From contig NZ_BCTJ01000009.1 in assembly GCF_001571225.1 (NCBI RefSeq), positions 1-64,000 of the forward strand: DNA of 64,000 bases. The letters run 5' to 3'. Both the position numbers and the translations under genes were made by a program. The DNA is from Hydrogenophaga palleronii NBRC 102513. GTDB lineage: Bacteria; Pseudomonadota; Gammaproteobacteria; Burkholderiales; Burkholderiaceae_C. Below the pieces are notes generated by a model. That model had not been told where the DNA came from. It saw nothing but the letters and a program-made list of their open reading frames with translations, and did no database searches. The stretch's first letter is position 1. The number at the start of each line of letters is the position of its first letter. This document shows, one piece after another, positions 55,082 through 63,816 of the stretch.

Positions 55082-55988
55082 GCTCGGCGCTGGCGTGCAC
55101 TTCGGTGATGCGTTTCTCGCGCCGCACCAGGTAGAGCCCGCTGCCGATGATGATGGCCGCGCCCAGCCAGGTGTGGCCGCTTGGCAGTGTCTGCCAGACC
55201 ACCCAGTCCAGCCCGACACCCCAGGCCAGCGCGGTGTACTCGAAGGGCGCCACGGCCGAGGCCTGGCCGTGGCGGAAGGCTTCGGTGATGGCCAGCTGGC
55301 CGCAGAAGCCGGTGACCGCCAGCGCCAGCAGCAGTGGCGCGTCGCTGCGCTGCACCGCCACCCAGTCGGGCCAGGCCAGCGCGCCGGCGCCGATGGCCAC
55401 CAGCAACATCATCGACAGCACCATGCTCTCGCTGCTGTCGGTGCGGCTGGCCAGCCGCCCGGCCACCGCTGTCACCGCGTAACACAGGGCCGCGGTCAGC
55501 GTGGCCAGGCCACCGAGGGTAAAGAAGCCTGCCTGCAGGGCGTCACCGCTGGGCCGCAGCGCGATCAGCACGCCGATGAAACCGGCGCCGATGGCCCACC
55601 AGTGCGCCGGCGGCACCCGCTCCTTGAGCACCGGCACCGCCAGCGCGGTGATCAGCAGCGGCGAGATGAAGAACAGCGTGTAGGCGGCCGACAGCGGCAG
55701 CTCGCGCACGCCCAGGGTGAACAGCGCCAGCATGGTGATGCCCAGCGCGCCGCGCAGCAGGTGCAGCGGCCAGCGCACCTTGAGCACGGTGTGCCAGGCG
55801 CGGCGCCAGCTGATGTAGAGCAGCACCAGGGGCAGCGCCGTCATGCCGCGCAGGGCCGCGATCTGCAGAACCGGGTAACGCGCCGAAAGCGCCTTGAGCA
55901 AGGCGTCCATGAGCGCAAAACAGCCCACCGCCATCACCATGAAGACGATGCTGCGCAGGTTGCCGGAAGCGAGGAGCGGTTTGTTCAT
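55074..55988 (-). CDS. EamA/DMT family transporter
   Basis: A 304-aa inner-membrane permease with ten hydrophobic helices in two EamA repeats. Typical segments are LRGALGITMLALFTLGVREL and SAAYTLFFISPLLITALAVPVL in the first repeat, and FEYTALAWGVGLDWVVW in the second. The substrate is unknown; many family members export amino acids or metabolites. The start is the ATG at 55988. Confidence 0.92.
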   Translation of the reverse strand: MNKPLLASGNLRSIVFMVMAVGCFALMDALLKALSARYPVLQIAALRGMTALPLVLLYISWRRAWHTVLKVRWPLHLLRGALGITMLALFTLGVRELPLSAAYTLFFISPLLITALAVPVLKERVPPAHWWAIGAGFIGVLIALRPSGDALQAGFFTLGGLATLTAALCYAVTAVAGRLASRTDSSESMVLSMMLLVAIGAGALAWPDWVAVQRSDAPLLLALAVTGFCGQLAITEAFRHGQASAVAPFEYTALAWGVGLDWVVWQTLPSGHTWLGAAIIIGSGLYLVRREKRITEVHASAEHP

Positions 55989-56027
55989 GAATGCGTTTGT
56001 GGAGCGAATTGTGCGGGCCAGCACACC

Positions 56028-56072
56028 GCGGAGCCGGTTTTGCCGGGCCGCCAGTGTTGCCTCTTTCGGGAG
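56028..56072. repeat. Intergenic double-hairpin repeat, copy B
   Basis: The core gagccggttttgccgggccg (56031-56050) is followed by the hairpin cctctttcgggagg (from about 56059). It lies between the EamA gene and the LysR stop. Same layout as copies at 8.1 and 46.1 kb. Confidence 0.55.
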
Positions 56073-56098
56073 GCTGCGCCGCAGGTGGCGCGGGGCCG

Positions 56099-57145
56099 TC
56101 AATCCATGTTGTCCACCGTGTCCGGGTCGGGCACGTCGCCGATGGCCTCGCGCGTGGCCGCGGCCTGCAGCAGCAGCCAGTCGCAGAAGGCCTTCACCTC
56201 GGGGCGCTGCGCGCTGCGCGGCGCCACCAGCAGCCAGTACACCAGCGGCGAGTCCAGCCGGACGTGGGGCAGGGGCTCCACCAGCGCGCCGCTGGCCAGG
56301 CTCTCGGCCACCAGCGGCAGGCGCGCCAGCGCCACGCCCTGGCCGGTGAGCGCGGCCTGCACGATCTGGTTGGCGTAGTTGAAGTACATCCAGCGTTGCG
56401 GCGAAAGCTTGGCCGGTGCGCTGCGCGCGGTGCTGCGTTTGCCTTTGGCGCCGGCCTCGGTGCCGGCGAGCGGCGCGCCGCCGAAGGTTTCGAGCCAGCG
56501 CTGCCAGGTGAGCCACTCAAGGTGGCGCGTGCGGTGCGCGTCGCCGGCCTCGATCAGCGCGCAGCGCGACAGGTCTTCGATGCTGCGGATCGGGTGCGAC
56601 TTGAGCAGCCAGGGGCTGGCCACCGGCGTAAGCTGTTCGCCAAAGAGGCGTTGTGCGTTGGCCGGCATCGCTTGCGGCACGGCATAACGCAGCGCCAGGT
56701 CAACGTCGGAGGTGGTGAGGTCCACCGCGGCATCGGTGGCGTCGATGCGGATGTCGATGTCGGGGTGGTCGCGCTGAAAGGCTTCCAGCCGCGGGATCAG
56801 CCACATCGAGGCGAACGAGGCCCAGGTGGTGATGGCCACACTCTTGCGCCCGGCGCTCTGGCGGATCTGGCGCACCGCGGCATCGATGCGCTCCAGCGCC
56901 ATGCTGGACGCGCGCAGCAGTTGCGAGCCGGCGGCGGTGAGCTCGACCGCGCGCGTGTGGCGCAGGAACAGGGCGGTGCCGACCTCGTCTTCTAGCGACT
57001 GGATCTGCCGGCTCACCGCGCTCTGTGTGAGCGACAGCTCTTCCGCGGCGGCGCGGAAGTTCAGGTGCCGGGCCACCGCCTCGAAGGCGCGCAGGTGCCC
57101 GGCGGCAATCGGGCGGGTGCGGGGGTGGCTGCTGGTGAGCTGCAT
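56099..57145 (-). CDS. LysR family transcriptional regulator (GcvA-like)
   Basis: A 348-aa regulator. The helix-turn-helix is LRAFEAVARHLNFRAAAEEL followed by SLTQSAVSRQIQSLEDEVG. The C-terminal domain carries an insertion rich in Lys and Ala (about residues 225-245) not usual for the family. The ATG at 57145 is preceded by ggag. A perfect T-N11-A box lies 15 bp upstream. It diverges from the DUF2917 gene, its likely target. Confidence 0.92.
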   Translation of the reverse strand: MQLTSSHPRTRPIAAGHLRAFEAVARHLNFRAAAEELSLTQSAVSRQIQSLEDEVGTALFLRHTRAVELTAAGSQLLRASSMALERIDAAVRQIRQSAGRKSVAITTWASFASMWLIPRLEAFQRDHPDIDIRIDATDAAVDLTTSDVDLALRYAVPQAMPANAQRLFGEQLTPVASPWLLKSHPIRSIEDLSRCALIEAGDAHRTRHLEWLTWQRWLETFGGAPLAGTEAGAKGKRSTARSAPAKLSPQRWMYFNYANQIVQAALTGQGVALARLPLVAESLASGALVEPLPHVRLDSPLVYWLLVAPRSAQRPEVKAFCDWLLLQAAATREAIGDVPDPDTVDNMD

Positions 57146-57159
57146 GGGGGCTCCGGGGC

Positions 57160-57182
57160 ATTGATGCGGTTCGAGAATCAAT
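57160..57182. promoter_or_regulatory. LysR box, perfect T-N11-A dyad
   Basis: attgat (57160-57165), exactly eleven bases, atcaat (57177-57182): a perfect inverted repeat of the LysR type, located in the LysR/DUF2917 divergent gap. Control of both genes by the LysR protein is inferred. Confidence 0.8.
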
Positions 57183-57273
57183 AGCTTACTGCGTATTCAT
57201 TGGACGGACGGGGGCTGTGCGCCGATCATTCATTCCCAGGATGAGCCATCGTCCCCTTTCCCAGGAGCCTCCC

Positions 57274-57807
57274 ATGACCACCCCTTCCACCGCCTCTGCC
57301 GTTGCCGAATCCCGTGCCGACCGTGTCCGCACGCCGGCGGCACCGCGTGGCTGGCGCCTCGAAGAGCGGCTGGCCATGAGCCTGCGGCCGCAGTTGCCGA
57401 GCCGGCTGGAGATCACCGAAGGCCGCGCCTGGGTCACCCTCGACCTGCCGCGCCAGGGCCCGGGCATGGGCCGGGGCAACCAGTCGGGTGACTTCATGCT
57501 CTGTGCCGGGGAAATCCTGCGTGTGCCGGCCGGTGCGCGCCTGGTGATGGAACCCTGGCAGCCGGCCGGTACCGTCGGCCCGGTGCGCTTCGACTGGCAG
57601 GCCGAATCGCCCGTGCCGGCCGTGGCCCTCTGGCGCGACGGTTTTGTGCGGGAGGTGGTGGCACCCTCGCGCGAGCTCGCCCAGGCGCTCTGGCAGGTGG
57701 GTGCGGCGGTGGGCCGGCTGGTGCGTGGCCTGTTCGGTTACGGCGGCCTGCTGGTCACCGGCCGCGCGCGCCCGCTGGCCACGGCCTGCGATCCGCGCAC
57801 CCGCTGA
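57274..57807 (+). CDS. DUF2917 domain protein
   Basis: A 177-aa soluble protein. The DUF2917 core is about residues 25-105 (RAWVTLDLPRQGPGMGRGNQ, LCAGEILRVPAGARLVMEPW). Function unknown. In Burkholderiales DUF2917 genes often lie next to LysR regulators, as here. Ribosome-binding site aggag is 7 bases upstream. Confidence 0.85.
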   Translation: MTTPSTASAVAESRADRVRTPAAPRGWRLEERLAMSLRPQLPSRLEITEGRAWVTLDLPRQGPGMGRGNQSGDFMLCAGEILRVPAGARLVMEPWQPAGTVGPVRFDWQAESPVPAVALWRDGFVREVVAPSRELAQALWQVGAAVGRLVRGLFGYGGLLVTGRARPLATACDPRTR

Positions 57808-57817
57808 ACGCGCGGCG

Positions 57818-58210
57818 TCAGCCCTTTTTCTTCTTGCTGGTGCGCGGGCCGGCCGCAGCCGCCCGCTTTTTGGGCCGGCGCGCGGCCACCGCCGCCTCCA
57901 GCGCCAGCCGCGCCCAGGGCAGCATCAGGGCGGGGGACTCCAGCGCTTCGTCCGGCGGCGTGTGGTAGTTCAGCCTGCCGGATGTGCCGTCCTTGAACTC
58001 GTAGAGGAAAGGCCGGCCGCGGGCCGCCAGCCACTGCGGCTCGGTCTCGGCGTTGCTCTTCAGGAAGAGCGTTTCGTCAAAGATCAGTGCGATGTTCATG
58101 CCATCGGTGCCGATGCCCCAGCCGCCGAACATGCGCTTGGGCACACACGGTCCCACGCACGAGAGCAGTTCACAGGCGTGCAGCGCGAAGGGATCGACGG
58201 GTTTGGCCAT
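57818..58210 (-). CDS. TfoX/Sxy N-terminal-domain protein
   Basis: A 130-aa protein with the TfoX-N fold (VPKRMFGGWGIGTDGMNIAL, FLKSN, GRPFLYEFKDG) and a lysine-rich C-terminal tail. Full TfoX/Sxy proteins control competence in some gamma-proteobacteria; single-domain proteins like this are of unclear function. The start ATG at 58210 is the first that fits the fold. It diverges from tetR with a 38-bp gap. Confidence 0.85.
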   Translation of the reverse strand: MAKPVDPFALHACELLSCVGPCVPKRMFGGWGIGTDGMNIALIFDETLFLKSNAETEPQWLAARGRPFLYEFKDGTSGRLNYHTPPDEALESPALMLPWARLALEAAVAARRPKKRAAAAGPRTSKKKKG

Positions 58211-58248
58211 GGCGGCATGGTAAGCGGCACGGGGGCGACAATCCACCC

Positions 58249-58851
58249 ATGGCCAGACCCAAATCCGCGACGCACGACCTCAAGCGCGACCAGATCCTCG
58301 ACGTGGCGGCGCGCTGCTTCGCGGCGCAGAGCTTCCCGGCCGCCAGCATGAACGACATCGCCGCCGCCTGCGGCACCAGCAAGGCGCGGCTGTACCACTA
58401 CTACGAGAGCAAGGACGCGATCCTGTTCGACCTGCTGGACCGCTACACCCAGCGCCTGCTGGCGCTGATCGGCGAGGCCGAGGCGCGTGCCCAGCGCAAG
58501 AACCTGAACGAGCGCGATGCCCTGAGCGAGCTGGTGCGGGCCTTTCTGGACGAGTACGAAACCTCGGCCACGCGCCACGTGGCGCTGTTGTCCGACACCA
58601 AGTTCCTGGGTGAGCTGCAACGCGAGACCATCCTCAACCGGCAGCGCGACGTGGTCGCCGCCTTCACCCGTTTCCTCAAGCGCGCCTACCCGGAGCGCGT
58701 GACACCGGCCAACCAGACGGCGCTGACCATGATGCTGTTCGGCATGATCAACTGGACCTTCACCTGGCTGCGCCCGGACGGCAGCATGAGCTACCAGGCC
58801 TTCGCCGACGAGGTGGTGCAGGTGCTGGAGCGGGGCCTTTCTGGCGGCTGA
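58249..58851 (+). CDS. TetR family transcriptional regulator
   Basis: A 200-aa regulator. N-terminal helix-turn-helix ILDVAARCFAAQSFPAASMN through CGTSKARLYHYYESKDAILF, then a helical effector-binding domain. It lies 90 bp upstream of the metallo-beta-lactamase-fold gene in the same direction, so it may control it or be cotranscribed. Confidence 0.93.
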   Translation: MARPKSATHDLKRDQILDVAARCFAAQSFPAASMNDIAAACGTSKARLYHYYESKDAILFDLLDRYTQRLLALIGEAEARAQRKNLNERDALSELVRAFLDEYETSATRHVALLSDTKFLGELQRETILNRQRDVVAAFTRFLKRAYPERVTPANQTALTMMLFGMINWTFTWLRPDGSMSYQAFADEVVQVLERGLSGG

Positions 58852-58879
58852 ATCCACATCCGCGCGCCGGGTCTTGAGG

Positions 58880-58914
58880 TTTACTGATGCGTAATTGATT
58901 TCGGTTAGGTAAAA
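58880..58914. promoter_or_regulatory. Possible TetR operator before the MBL gene
   Basis: An AT-rich stretch holds ttac-tgatgc-gtaa (58881-58894) and an outer pair tttac (58880-58884) with gtaaa (58910-58914). It lies 28-62 bp before the MBL-fold start. The dyad is weak. Confidence 0.35.
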
Positions 58915-58941
58915 TTCCGGCTTCCCCCACACGGAGACCCC

Positions 58942-59922
58942 ATGAGCAAAGCCTTTGCCTCCCAGGCCGACCTGGCCGACAAGAAGACCACCTTCGAGCA
59001 ACTCAGCAAACACTGCTGGGCCTACACCGCCGAAGGCGACCCGAACTCGGGCGTGATCATTGGCGAGCAGTTCATCATGGTGAGCGACGCCACCGCCACG
59101 CCGGCGATGGCGCAGGACCTGATCCGCAACATCCGCACCGTCTCCGACAAGCCCATCAAGTACGTGCTGCTGACGCACTACCACGCCGTGCGCGTGCTCG
59201 GCGCCAGCGCCTACAAGGCCGAAGGCGCGACCGAGGTGATCGCCAGCCGCGGCACCTACGAGCTGATCGTCGAACGTGGTGCGCAGGACATGCAGAGCGA
59301 GATGGAGCGTTTCCCGCGCCTGTTCCGCGGCGCCGACAGCGTGCCCGGACTGACCTGGCCCACGCTGGTGGTTGGTGACGGCCAGCCCGGTCGCCAGGGC
59401 ACCCTGGAGGTGGACCTGGGTGGCGTGAAGGTGCAGATCTGGCACCCCGGCCAGGGCCACACGCGCGGCGACACCATCGCCTGGGTGGAAGAAGAAAAAG
59501 TGCTGTTCAGTGGCGACCTGGTGGAATACGAAGCCGGCGTCTACACCGGCGACGCCCAATTGCAAGAGTGGCCCGCCACGCTCGAAGCCCTGCGCGCGCT
59601 CAAGGCCGAGTACATCGTGCCGGGCCGTGGCGAAGCCATGAAGGGCAACGCCGACGTCAACAAGGCGCTGGACTACACCCAGCGCTGGGTGACCACCCTG
59701 TTCCAGGCCGGCAAGGAAGCCGCCGCCGCCGGCATGGACCTGAAGGCCGCCATGGCCCACACCCGCAAGAGCATGGACCCGGTGTTCGGCCACGTGTTCA
59801 TCTACGAACACTGCCTGCCGTTCGACGTGAGCCGCGCCTACGACGAAGCCCAGGGCATCAAGAACCCCCGCATCTGGACCGCCGAGCGGGACAAGGAGAT
59901 GTGGGCGGCCTTGCAGGCCTGA
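58942..59922 (+). CDS. Metallo-beta-lactamase-fold protein with degenerate metal motif
   Basis: A 326-aa MBL-fold protein. The usual HxHxDH motif reads HYHAVRV (His79 and His81 kept, Asp and His replaced by Val83 and Arg84). Later metal residues (PGQGHTRGDT, LFSGDL) remain. A single-metal site or a non-hydrolytic role is therefore likely. The TetR regulator upstream suggests inducible expression. It should not be read as antibiotic resistance. Confidence 0.9.
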   Translation: MSKAFASQADLADKKTTFEQLSKHCWAYTAEGDPNSGVIIGEQFIMVSDATATPAMAQDLIRNIRTVSDKPIKYVLLTHYHAVRVLGASAYKAEGATEVIASRGTYELIVERGAQDMQSEMERFPRLFRGADSVPGLTWPTLVVGDGQPGRQGTLEVDLGGVKVQIWHPGQGHTRGDTIAWVEEEKVLFSGDLVEYEAGVYTGDAQLQEWPATLEALRALKAEYIVPGRGEAMKGNADVNKALDYTQRWVTTLFQAGKEAAAAGMDLKAAMAHTRKSMDPVFGHVFIYEHCLPFDVSRAYDEAQGIKNPRIWTAERDKEMWAALQA

Positions 59923-60030
59923 CCCGCAGGGGCAGGCTTACAAGCGCTTCAGCGCTGCAAGCCTGACCGGAACGGGCAGGTCTGAAAGCCAGGCGCTCCG
60001 ATGCTGCAGAACCCAACACATAAACCACAT

Positions 60031-60053
60031 AAGCCGCCCTCGGGCGGCTTTTT
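60031..60053 (+). terminator. Intrinsic terminator after the MBL gene
   Basis: Stem aagccgcc/ggcggctt (60031-60038 and 60043-60050) with a 4-base loop is followed by TTT. It lies 108 bp after the MBL stop. Confidence 0.85.
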
Positions 60054-60098
60054 GTCGTACACGCTACGATCCACCGCACCGTCCGCCACCGCCTGCCC

Positions 60099-61388
60099 AT
60101 GCCCACACCGCACCTGCACCACACCGCCACCGACTGGGGCATCGTCGCGGTGTTCGCCATCGTCTACCTCGGCATGTTTCTTGGAGGCCTGCCGCGCCTG
60201 AAGCTGGACCGCGCCGGGGTTGCCCTGCTGGGTGCGATCGCGGTCATCGCCCTGAGCGGTCTGCCTGTGGAGGACGCGGCGCGCTCCATCGACCTGCCCA
60301 CCATCGTGATGCTGTTCGCCTTCATGGTGGTGTCGGCGCAGATGCGCCTGGGCGGGTTTTACGGCGCGGTCACGCGCCGCGTGGCGGCCATGCCGCTGTC
60401 GCGCCATGGCCTGCTGGCCGCGCTGATCGTGGTGGCCGGTGCACTTTCCGCCGTGTTCTCCAACGACGTGGTGTGCCTGGCGATGACGCCGGTGGTGGCG
60501 CGCCTGTGCCTGCAGCGTGGCCTGAACCCGCTGCCCTTCCTGATCGGCCTGGCCTGCGCGGCCAACATCGGCTCGGCCGCGACGCTGATCGGCAATCCGC
60601 AGAACATGCTGATCGGCTCGGTGCTGCAGTTGCCCTTCGGCGCCTACGTGCGCCAGGCCCTGCCGCCGGTGCTGATAGGCCTGGGCCTGCTCTGGCTGTG
60701 GCTGGCCTTCGGGCCCGGCGCGCGCGCCGCCGCGCCCGCGCCGGGCGCACCCGCCCGCCCGCTGCCGGCGGCGGTGTTCGAGGCCGCGCCGCCCGAAGAG
60801 CCGGCGTTTGACCGCTGGCAGACCAGCAAGGGCCTCACCGTGGCGGCGGCGCTCATGGGCATCTTCCTGTTCACCGACTGGCCGCGCGATGTCGCCGCGC
60901 TGGTGGGCGCCGGCCTGCTGCTGCTGAGCCGGCGGCTGCATTCCTCGCGTGTGCTGGGCCTGATCGACTGGCCGCTGCTGCTGCTGTTCATGGGCCTGTT
61001 CGTGGTGAACCACGCGTTCGAGACCACCGGCCTGGCCGCGCAGGCGGTGGCCTGGCTGGGCGAGCAGGGCGTGCACCTGGTGGAGCCGGGCCCTTTGCTG
61101 GTGGCCGGCGCGGTGCTGTCCAACCTGGTGTCCAACGTGCCGGCGGTGATGCTGCTGCTGCCGCACATGGGCGGCGCCGGTGCGCAGTCCGGGGTGATGC
61201 TGGCGCTGGTCACCACCTTCGCCGGCAACCTGCTGCTGGTGGGTTCGATTGCGAACCTGATCGTGGCCGACCTGGCGCGCGAGCAGGGCATCGTGATCGA
61301 CTGGAAGCGCCACGCCGTCACCGGCATTCCGGTGACCCTGCTCACGCTGGCCGTGGTCTGGGGCTGGATGCGCTTCGGACTCGGCTGA
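60099..61388 (+). CDS. SLC13/ArsB-NhaD-type anion permease
   Basis: A 429-aa inner-membrane carrier of the ion transporter superfamily. Helical-hairpin motifs SNDVVCLAMTPVVARL and AANIGSAATLIGNPQNMLIG, and the matching second repeat SNLVSNVPAVMLLLPHMGG, are typical of the SLC13/CitMHS group. Substrates include dicarboxylates, citrate or sodium/proton; not resolvable here. It lies 45 bp after the MBL terminator. Confidence 0.93.
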   Translation: MPTPHLHHTATDWGIVAVFAIVYLGMFLGGLPRLKLDRAGVALLGAIAVIALSGLPVEDAARSIDLPTIVMLFAFMVVSAQMRLGGFYGAVTRRVAAMPLSRHGLLAALIVVAGALSAVFSNDVVCLAMTPVVARLCLQRGLNPLPFLIGLACAANIGSAATLIGNPQNMLIGSVLQLPFGAYVRQALPPVLIGLGLLWLWLAFGPGARAAAPAPGAPARPLPAAVFEAAPPEEPAFDRWQTSKGLTVAAALMGIFLFTDWPRDVAALVGAGLLLLSRRLHSSRVLGLIDWPLLLLFMGLFVVNHAFETTGLAAQAVAWLGEQGVHLVEPGPLLVAGAVLSNLVSNVPAVMLLLPHMGGAGAQSGVMLALVTTFAGNLLLVGSIANLIVADLAREQGIVIDWKRHAVTGIPVTLLTLAVVWGWMRFGLG

Positions 61389-61420
61389 CGGCGGGCGCGA
61401 CGGCAGCGCCTGCGCTGGCT

Positions 61421-62341
61421 TCAACGCTGCGCGTGCAGGGTGCGGAAGTCGTCTTCGTAGGCCTTGAGCGCACGCACCGCGCTGGCGCGTTGCTCGGCCG
61501 TGGTGCTGTTGTGCAGCGCGGCGAACTGGTTGCAGCTCTGGCGCAGCAAAGCCTCGCTGTAGGCCTGGTAGGCCGGGTCGGGTGACTGCCGGATGCGGTC
61601 GATGTGTTCGCGCACCAGTTGTTCGGCACGCGCGGGGCTGGCCTGCACGTCGCGCACCGTCTGCAGCAGATCGGCCTGACGCCGCAGGCGTTCCGACTGG
61701 GTGCGCTGCGGGTCGAACGGCGAGGTTTGCAACAGCTCGCGCAGCAACTCGCGCTGGGCGGTGCTGAGCGTGCCGTAGAACGACTCGCTGCGCTCCACCG
61801 CCTTGTCCAGCCGTTTGTTCAGGCGCTGCTCGGGGCTGCCGCGCAGGAAGTCCTTCTCAAAGTCCGCGTTGCTCCTGGCCTGCCGCTGCTTCAGGTGCTC
61901 CAGCTGCTCGGGGCTGAGCCGGCGCGCCAGCCGCGCCAGCGGTTCGACGGCTTCCTCGGCCACGCGGTCGAGCCGCGCGCGGATGTCGTCGAGCTGGGTG
62001 CAAGCCTGCGCGGGTGTGAGCCGGTCGGTGGCCATGGCCTGCCACTGCTGCAGCAGACTGGCATAGGCCGGCAGTTCCTGGCTGCGGTGCCACTGGAAGA
62101 ACGTCTTGAGGTCTTCGCGCGTCTGGGCCGTCTGCGTGTCGTTCAGGTCCACATGGCGGTGGATCCACCAGTAGCTCAGTGTTGGTGCCTGGTTGTAGGC
62201 CAGGCGTGTCGTGGTGCACGCGGCCAGCACCACGCACATGCCCAGCAGCGCCAGGGGCCTGGCGACCCGGCGGGCGATAATCCGCAGCGGGTGATGGCCG
62301 GCAAGAACGCTGTGCAACCCGTCTTTGCAAGAGGTGTTCAT
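61421..62341 (-). CDS. DUF6279 family lipoprotein
   Basis: A 306-aa lipoprotein. The lipobox is LAAC (MCVVLAACTTTRLAYNQ), followed by an all-helical DUF6279 domain (DLKTFFQWHRSQELPAYASL, SPEQLEHLKQRQA). The ATG at 62341 is supported by aggga upstream, but it leaves a long pre-lipobox stretch, and its start codon shares two bases with the divergent glmU start. Function unknown. Confidence 0.85.
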   Translation of the reverse strand: MNTSCKDGLHSVLAGHHPLRIIARRVARPLALLGMCVVLAACTTTRLAYNQAPTLSYWWIHRHVDLNDTQTAQTREDLKTFFQWHRSQELPAYASLLQQWQAMATDRLTPAQACTQLDDIRARLDRVAEEAVEPLARLARRLSPEQLEHLKQRQARSNADFEKDFLRGSPEQRLNKRLDKAVERSESFYGTLSTAQRELLRELLQTSPFDPQRTQSERLRRQADLLQTVRDVQASPARAEQLVREHIDRIRQSPDPAYQAYSEALLRQSCNQFAALHNSTTAEQRASAVRALKAYEDDFRTLHAQR

Positions 62342-63761
62342 GTCGTTCCCTGTGGATGTGGTGGTGATGGCGGCGGGCAAAGGCACGCGCATGAAAAGCT
62401 CGCGGCCCAAAGTGTTGCACCGTTTGGGCGGCCGCGCATTGGCCCAGCACGTCATCGACTGCGCAGCGCGGTTATCCGCGCGCTCGGTGGTGGTGATTAC
62501 TGGCCACGGCGCCGAACAGGTGGAAGCCGGCCTCACGGCCCCGATTGGCAACGCTGACCATGCCGACCCCCAGCTGCGCTTCGTGCGCCAGCAACCCCAG
62601 CTCGGCACCGGCCACGCGGTGCAGCAGGCCGTGCCGGTGCTGCCGGACGACGGCGTGGTGCTGATCCTCAACGGCGACGTGCCCCTGATCGGGCAGGCCA
62701 CGCTGGAGACCCTGCTGCAGGCCTGCGAAGGCCAGCACCTCGCCCTGTTGACCGTGGACACGGGTGGTGATGCCACCGGTTATGGCCGCATCGTGCGCTC
62801 GCTCGACGCCGACCGTTCGGTGCACGCCATCGTGGAACACAAGGACGCCAACGAGGCGCAGCGCCGCATCACCGAGTGGTACAGCGGCGTGATGGCCGCG
62901 CCCGCGGCCCTGCTCAAACCCTTGCTGGCCGGTTTGACCAACGACAACAGCCAGGCCGAGTACTACCTCACCGACGTCGTCAAACACGCGGTGGCGCAAG
63001 GCCTGGCGGTGCGCGCAGTGGTGACGCACGACGCGGTGGAGGTGGCCGGCGTGAACAGCCCGGTGCAACTGGCCGACCTGGAGCGGGCCTACCAGCGCCG
63101 CCTGGCCGAAGCCTTCATGGAGCAGGGCGTGCGCCTGGCCGATCCGGCGCGGCTGGATGTGCGTGGCGAACTGCTGTGCGGGGCTGACGTGGAGATCGAC
63201 GTCAACTGCGTGTTCGAGGGCCGCGTGAAGCTGGGCGAGGGCGTGCGCATTGGCGCCAACTGCGTGATCGCCAACGCCGCCATCGACGACGGAGCGGTGA
63301 TCCACCCGTTCACCCACATCGACGGCGAGAAGCTCGGCGTGTCGGTGGGCCGGGGCGCGCTGATCGGGCCGTTCGCGCGCCTGCGACCGGGCGCGCAGCT
63401 GGGCGAGGCGGTGCACATCGGCAACTTCGTGGAAGTGAAGAACAGCACCCTGGCCGCCGGCGCCAAAGCCAACCACCTGGCCTATCTGGGCGACGCCACC
63501 GTGGGCGAGCGGGTGAACTACGGCGCGGGCAGCATCACCGCCAACTACGACGGTGCCAACAAGCACCGTACGGTGATCGAGGCCGACGTGCACGTCGGCA
63601 GCAACTGCGTGCTGGTGGCGCCCGTCACCATCGGTGCCGGTGGCACGGTGGGCGCGGGTTCAACCATCACCAAGAGCACCGCACCGGGCGCCCTCGCGGT
63701 GGCGCGCGGCAAGCAGATGGCGCTGGAGAACTGGCAGCGACCGGCGAAGAAAAAGGGCTGA
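62340..63761 (+). CDS. glmU: Bifunctional UDP-GlcNAc pyrophosphorylase / GlcN-1-P acetyltransferase
   Basis: A 473-aa cytoplasmic enzyme making UDP-GlcNAc for cell wall and LPS. The N-terminal uridyltransferase has VVVMAAGKGTRMKS and LNGDVPLI, and the C-terminal left-handed beta-helix shows isoleucine-patch repeats and NYGAGSITANYDGANKHRT. An agagg ribosome-binding site precedes the ATG. Right-edge convergent gene follows with no gap of note. Confidence 0.98.
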   Translation: MSFPVDVVVMAAGKGTRMKSSRPKVLHRLGGRALAQHVIDCAARLSARSVVVITGHGAEQVEAGLTAPIGNADHADPQLRFVRQQPQLGTGHAVQQAVPVLPDDGVVLILNGDVPLIGQATLETLLQACEGQHLALLTVDTGGDATGYGRIVRSLDADRSVHAIVEHKDANEAQRRITEWYSGVMAAPAALLKPLLAGLTNDNSQAEYYLTDVVKHAVAQGLAVRAVVTHDAVEVAGVNSPVQLADLERAYQRRLAEAFMEQGVRLADPARLDVRGELLCGADVEIDVNCVFEGRVKLGEGVRIGANCVIANAAIDDGAVIHPFTHIDGEKLGVSVGRGALIGPFARLRPGAQLGEAVHIGNFVEVKNSTLAAGAKANHLAYLGDATVGERVNYGAGSITANYDGANKHRTVIEADVHVGSNCVLVAPVTIGAGGTVGAGSTITKSTAPGALAVARGKQMALENWQRPAKKKG

Positions 63762-63816
63762 AGCCCTGCGGCGGCTGGTCAGGCGCTGACGCCGCCTTGC
63801 CGCAGGACGGGGGCTG

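Noticed and set aside
58096..59811. Long minus-strand frame opposite tetR and the MBL gene
   Set aside because: Repetitive His/Val/Ala translation and no motif; real genes lie on the plus strand.
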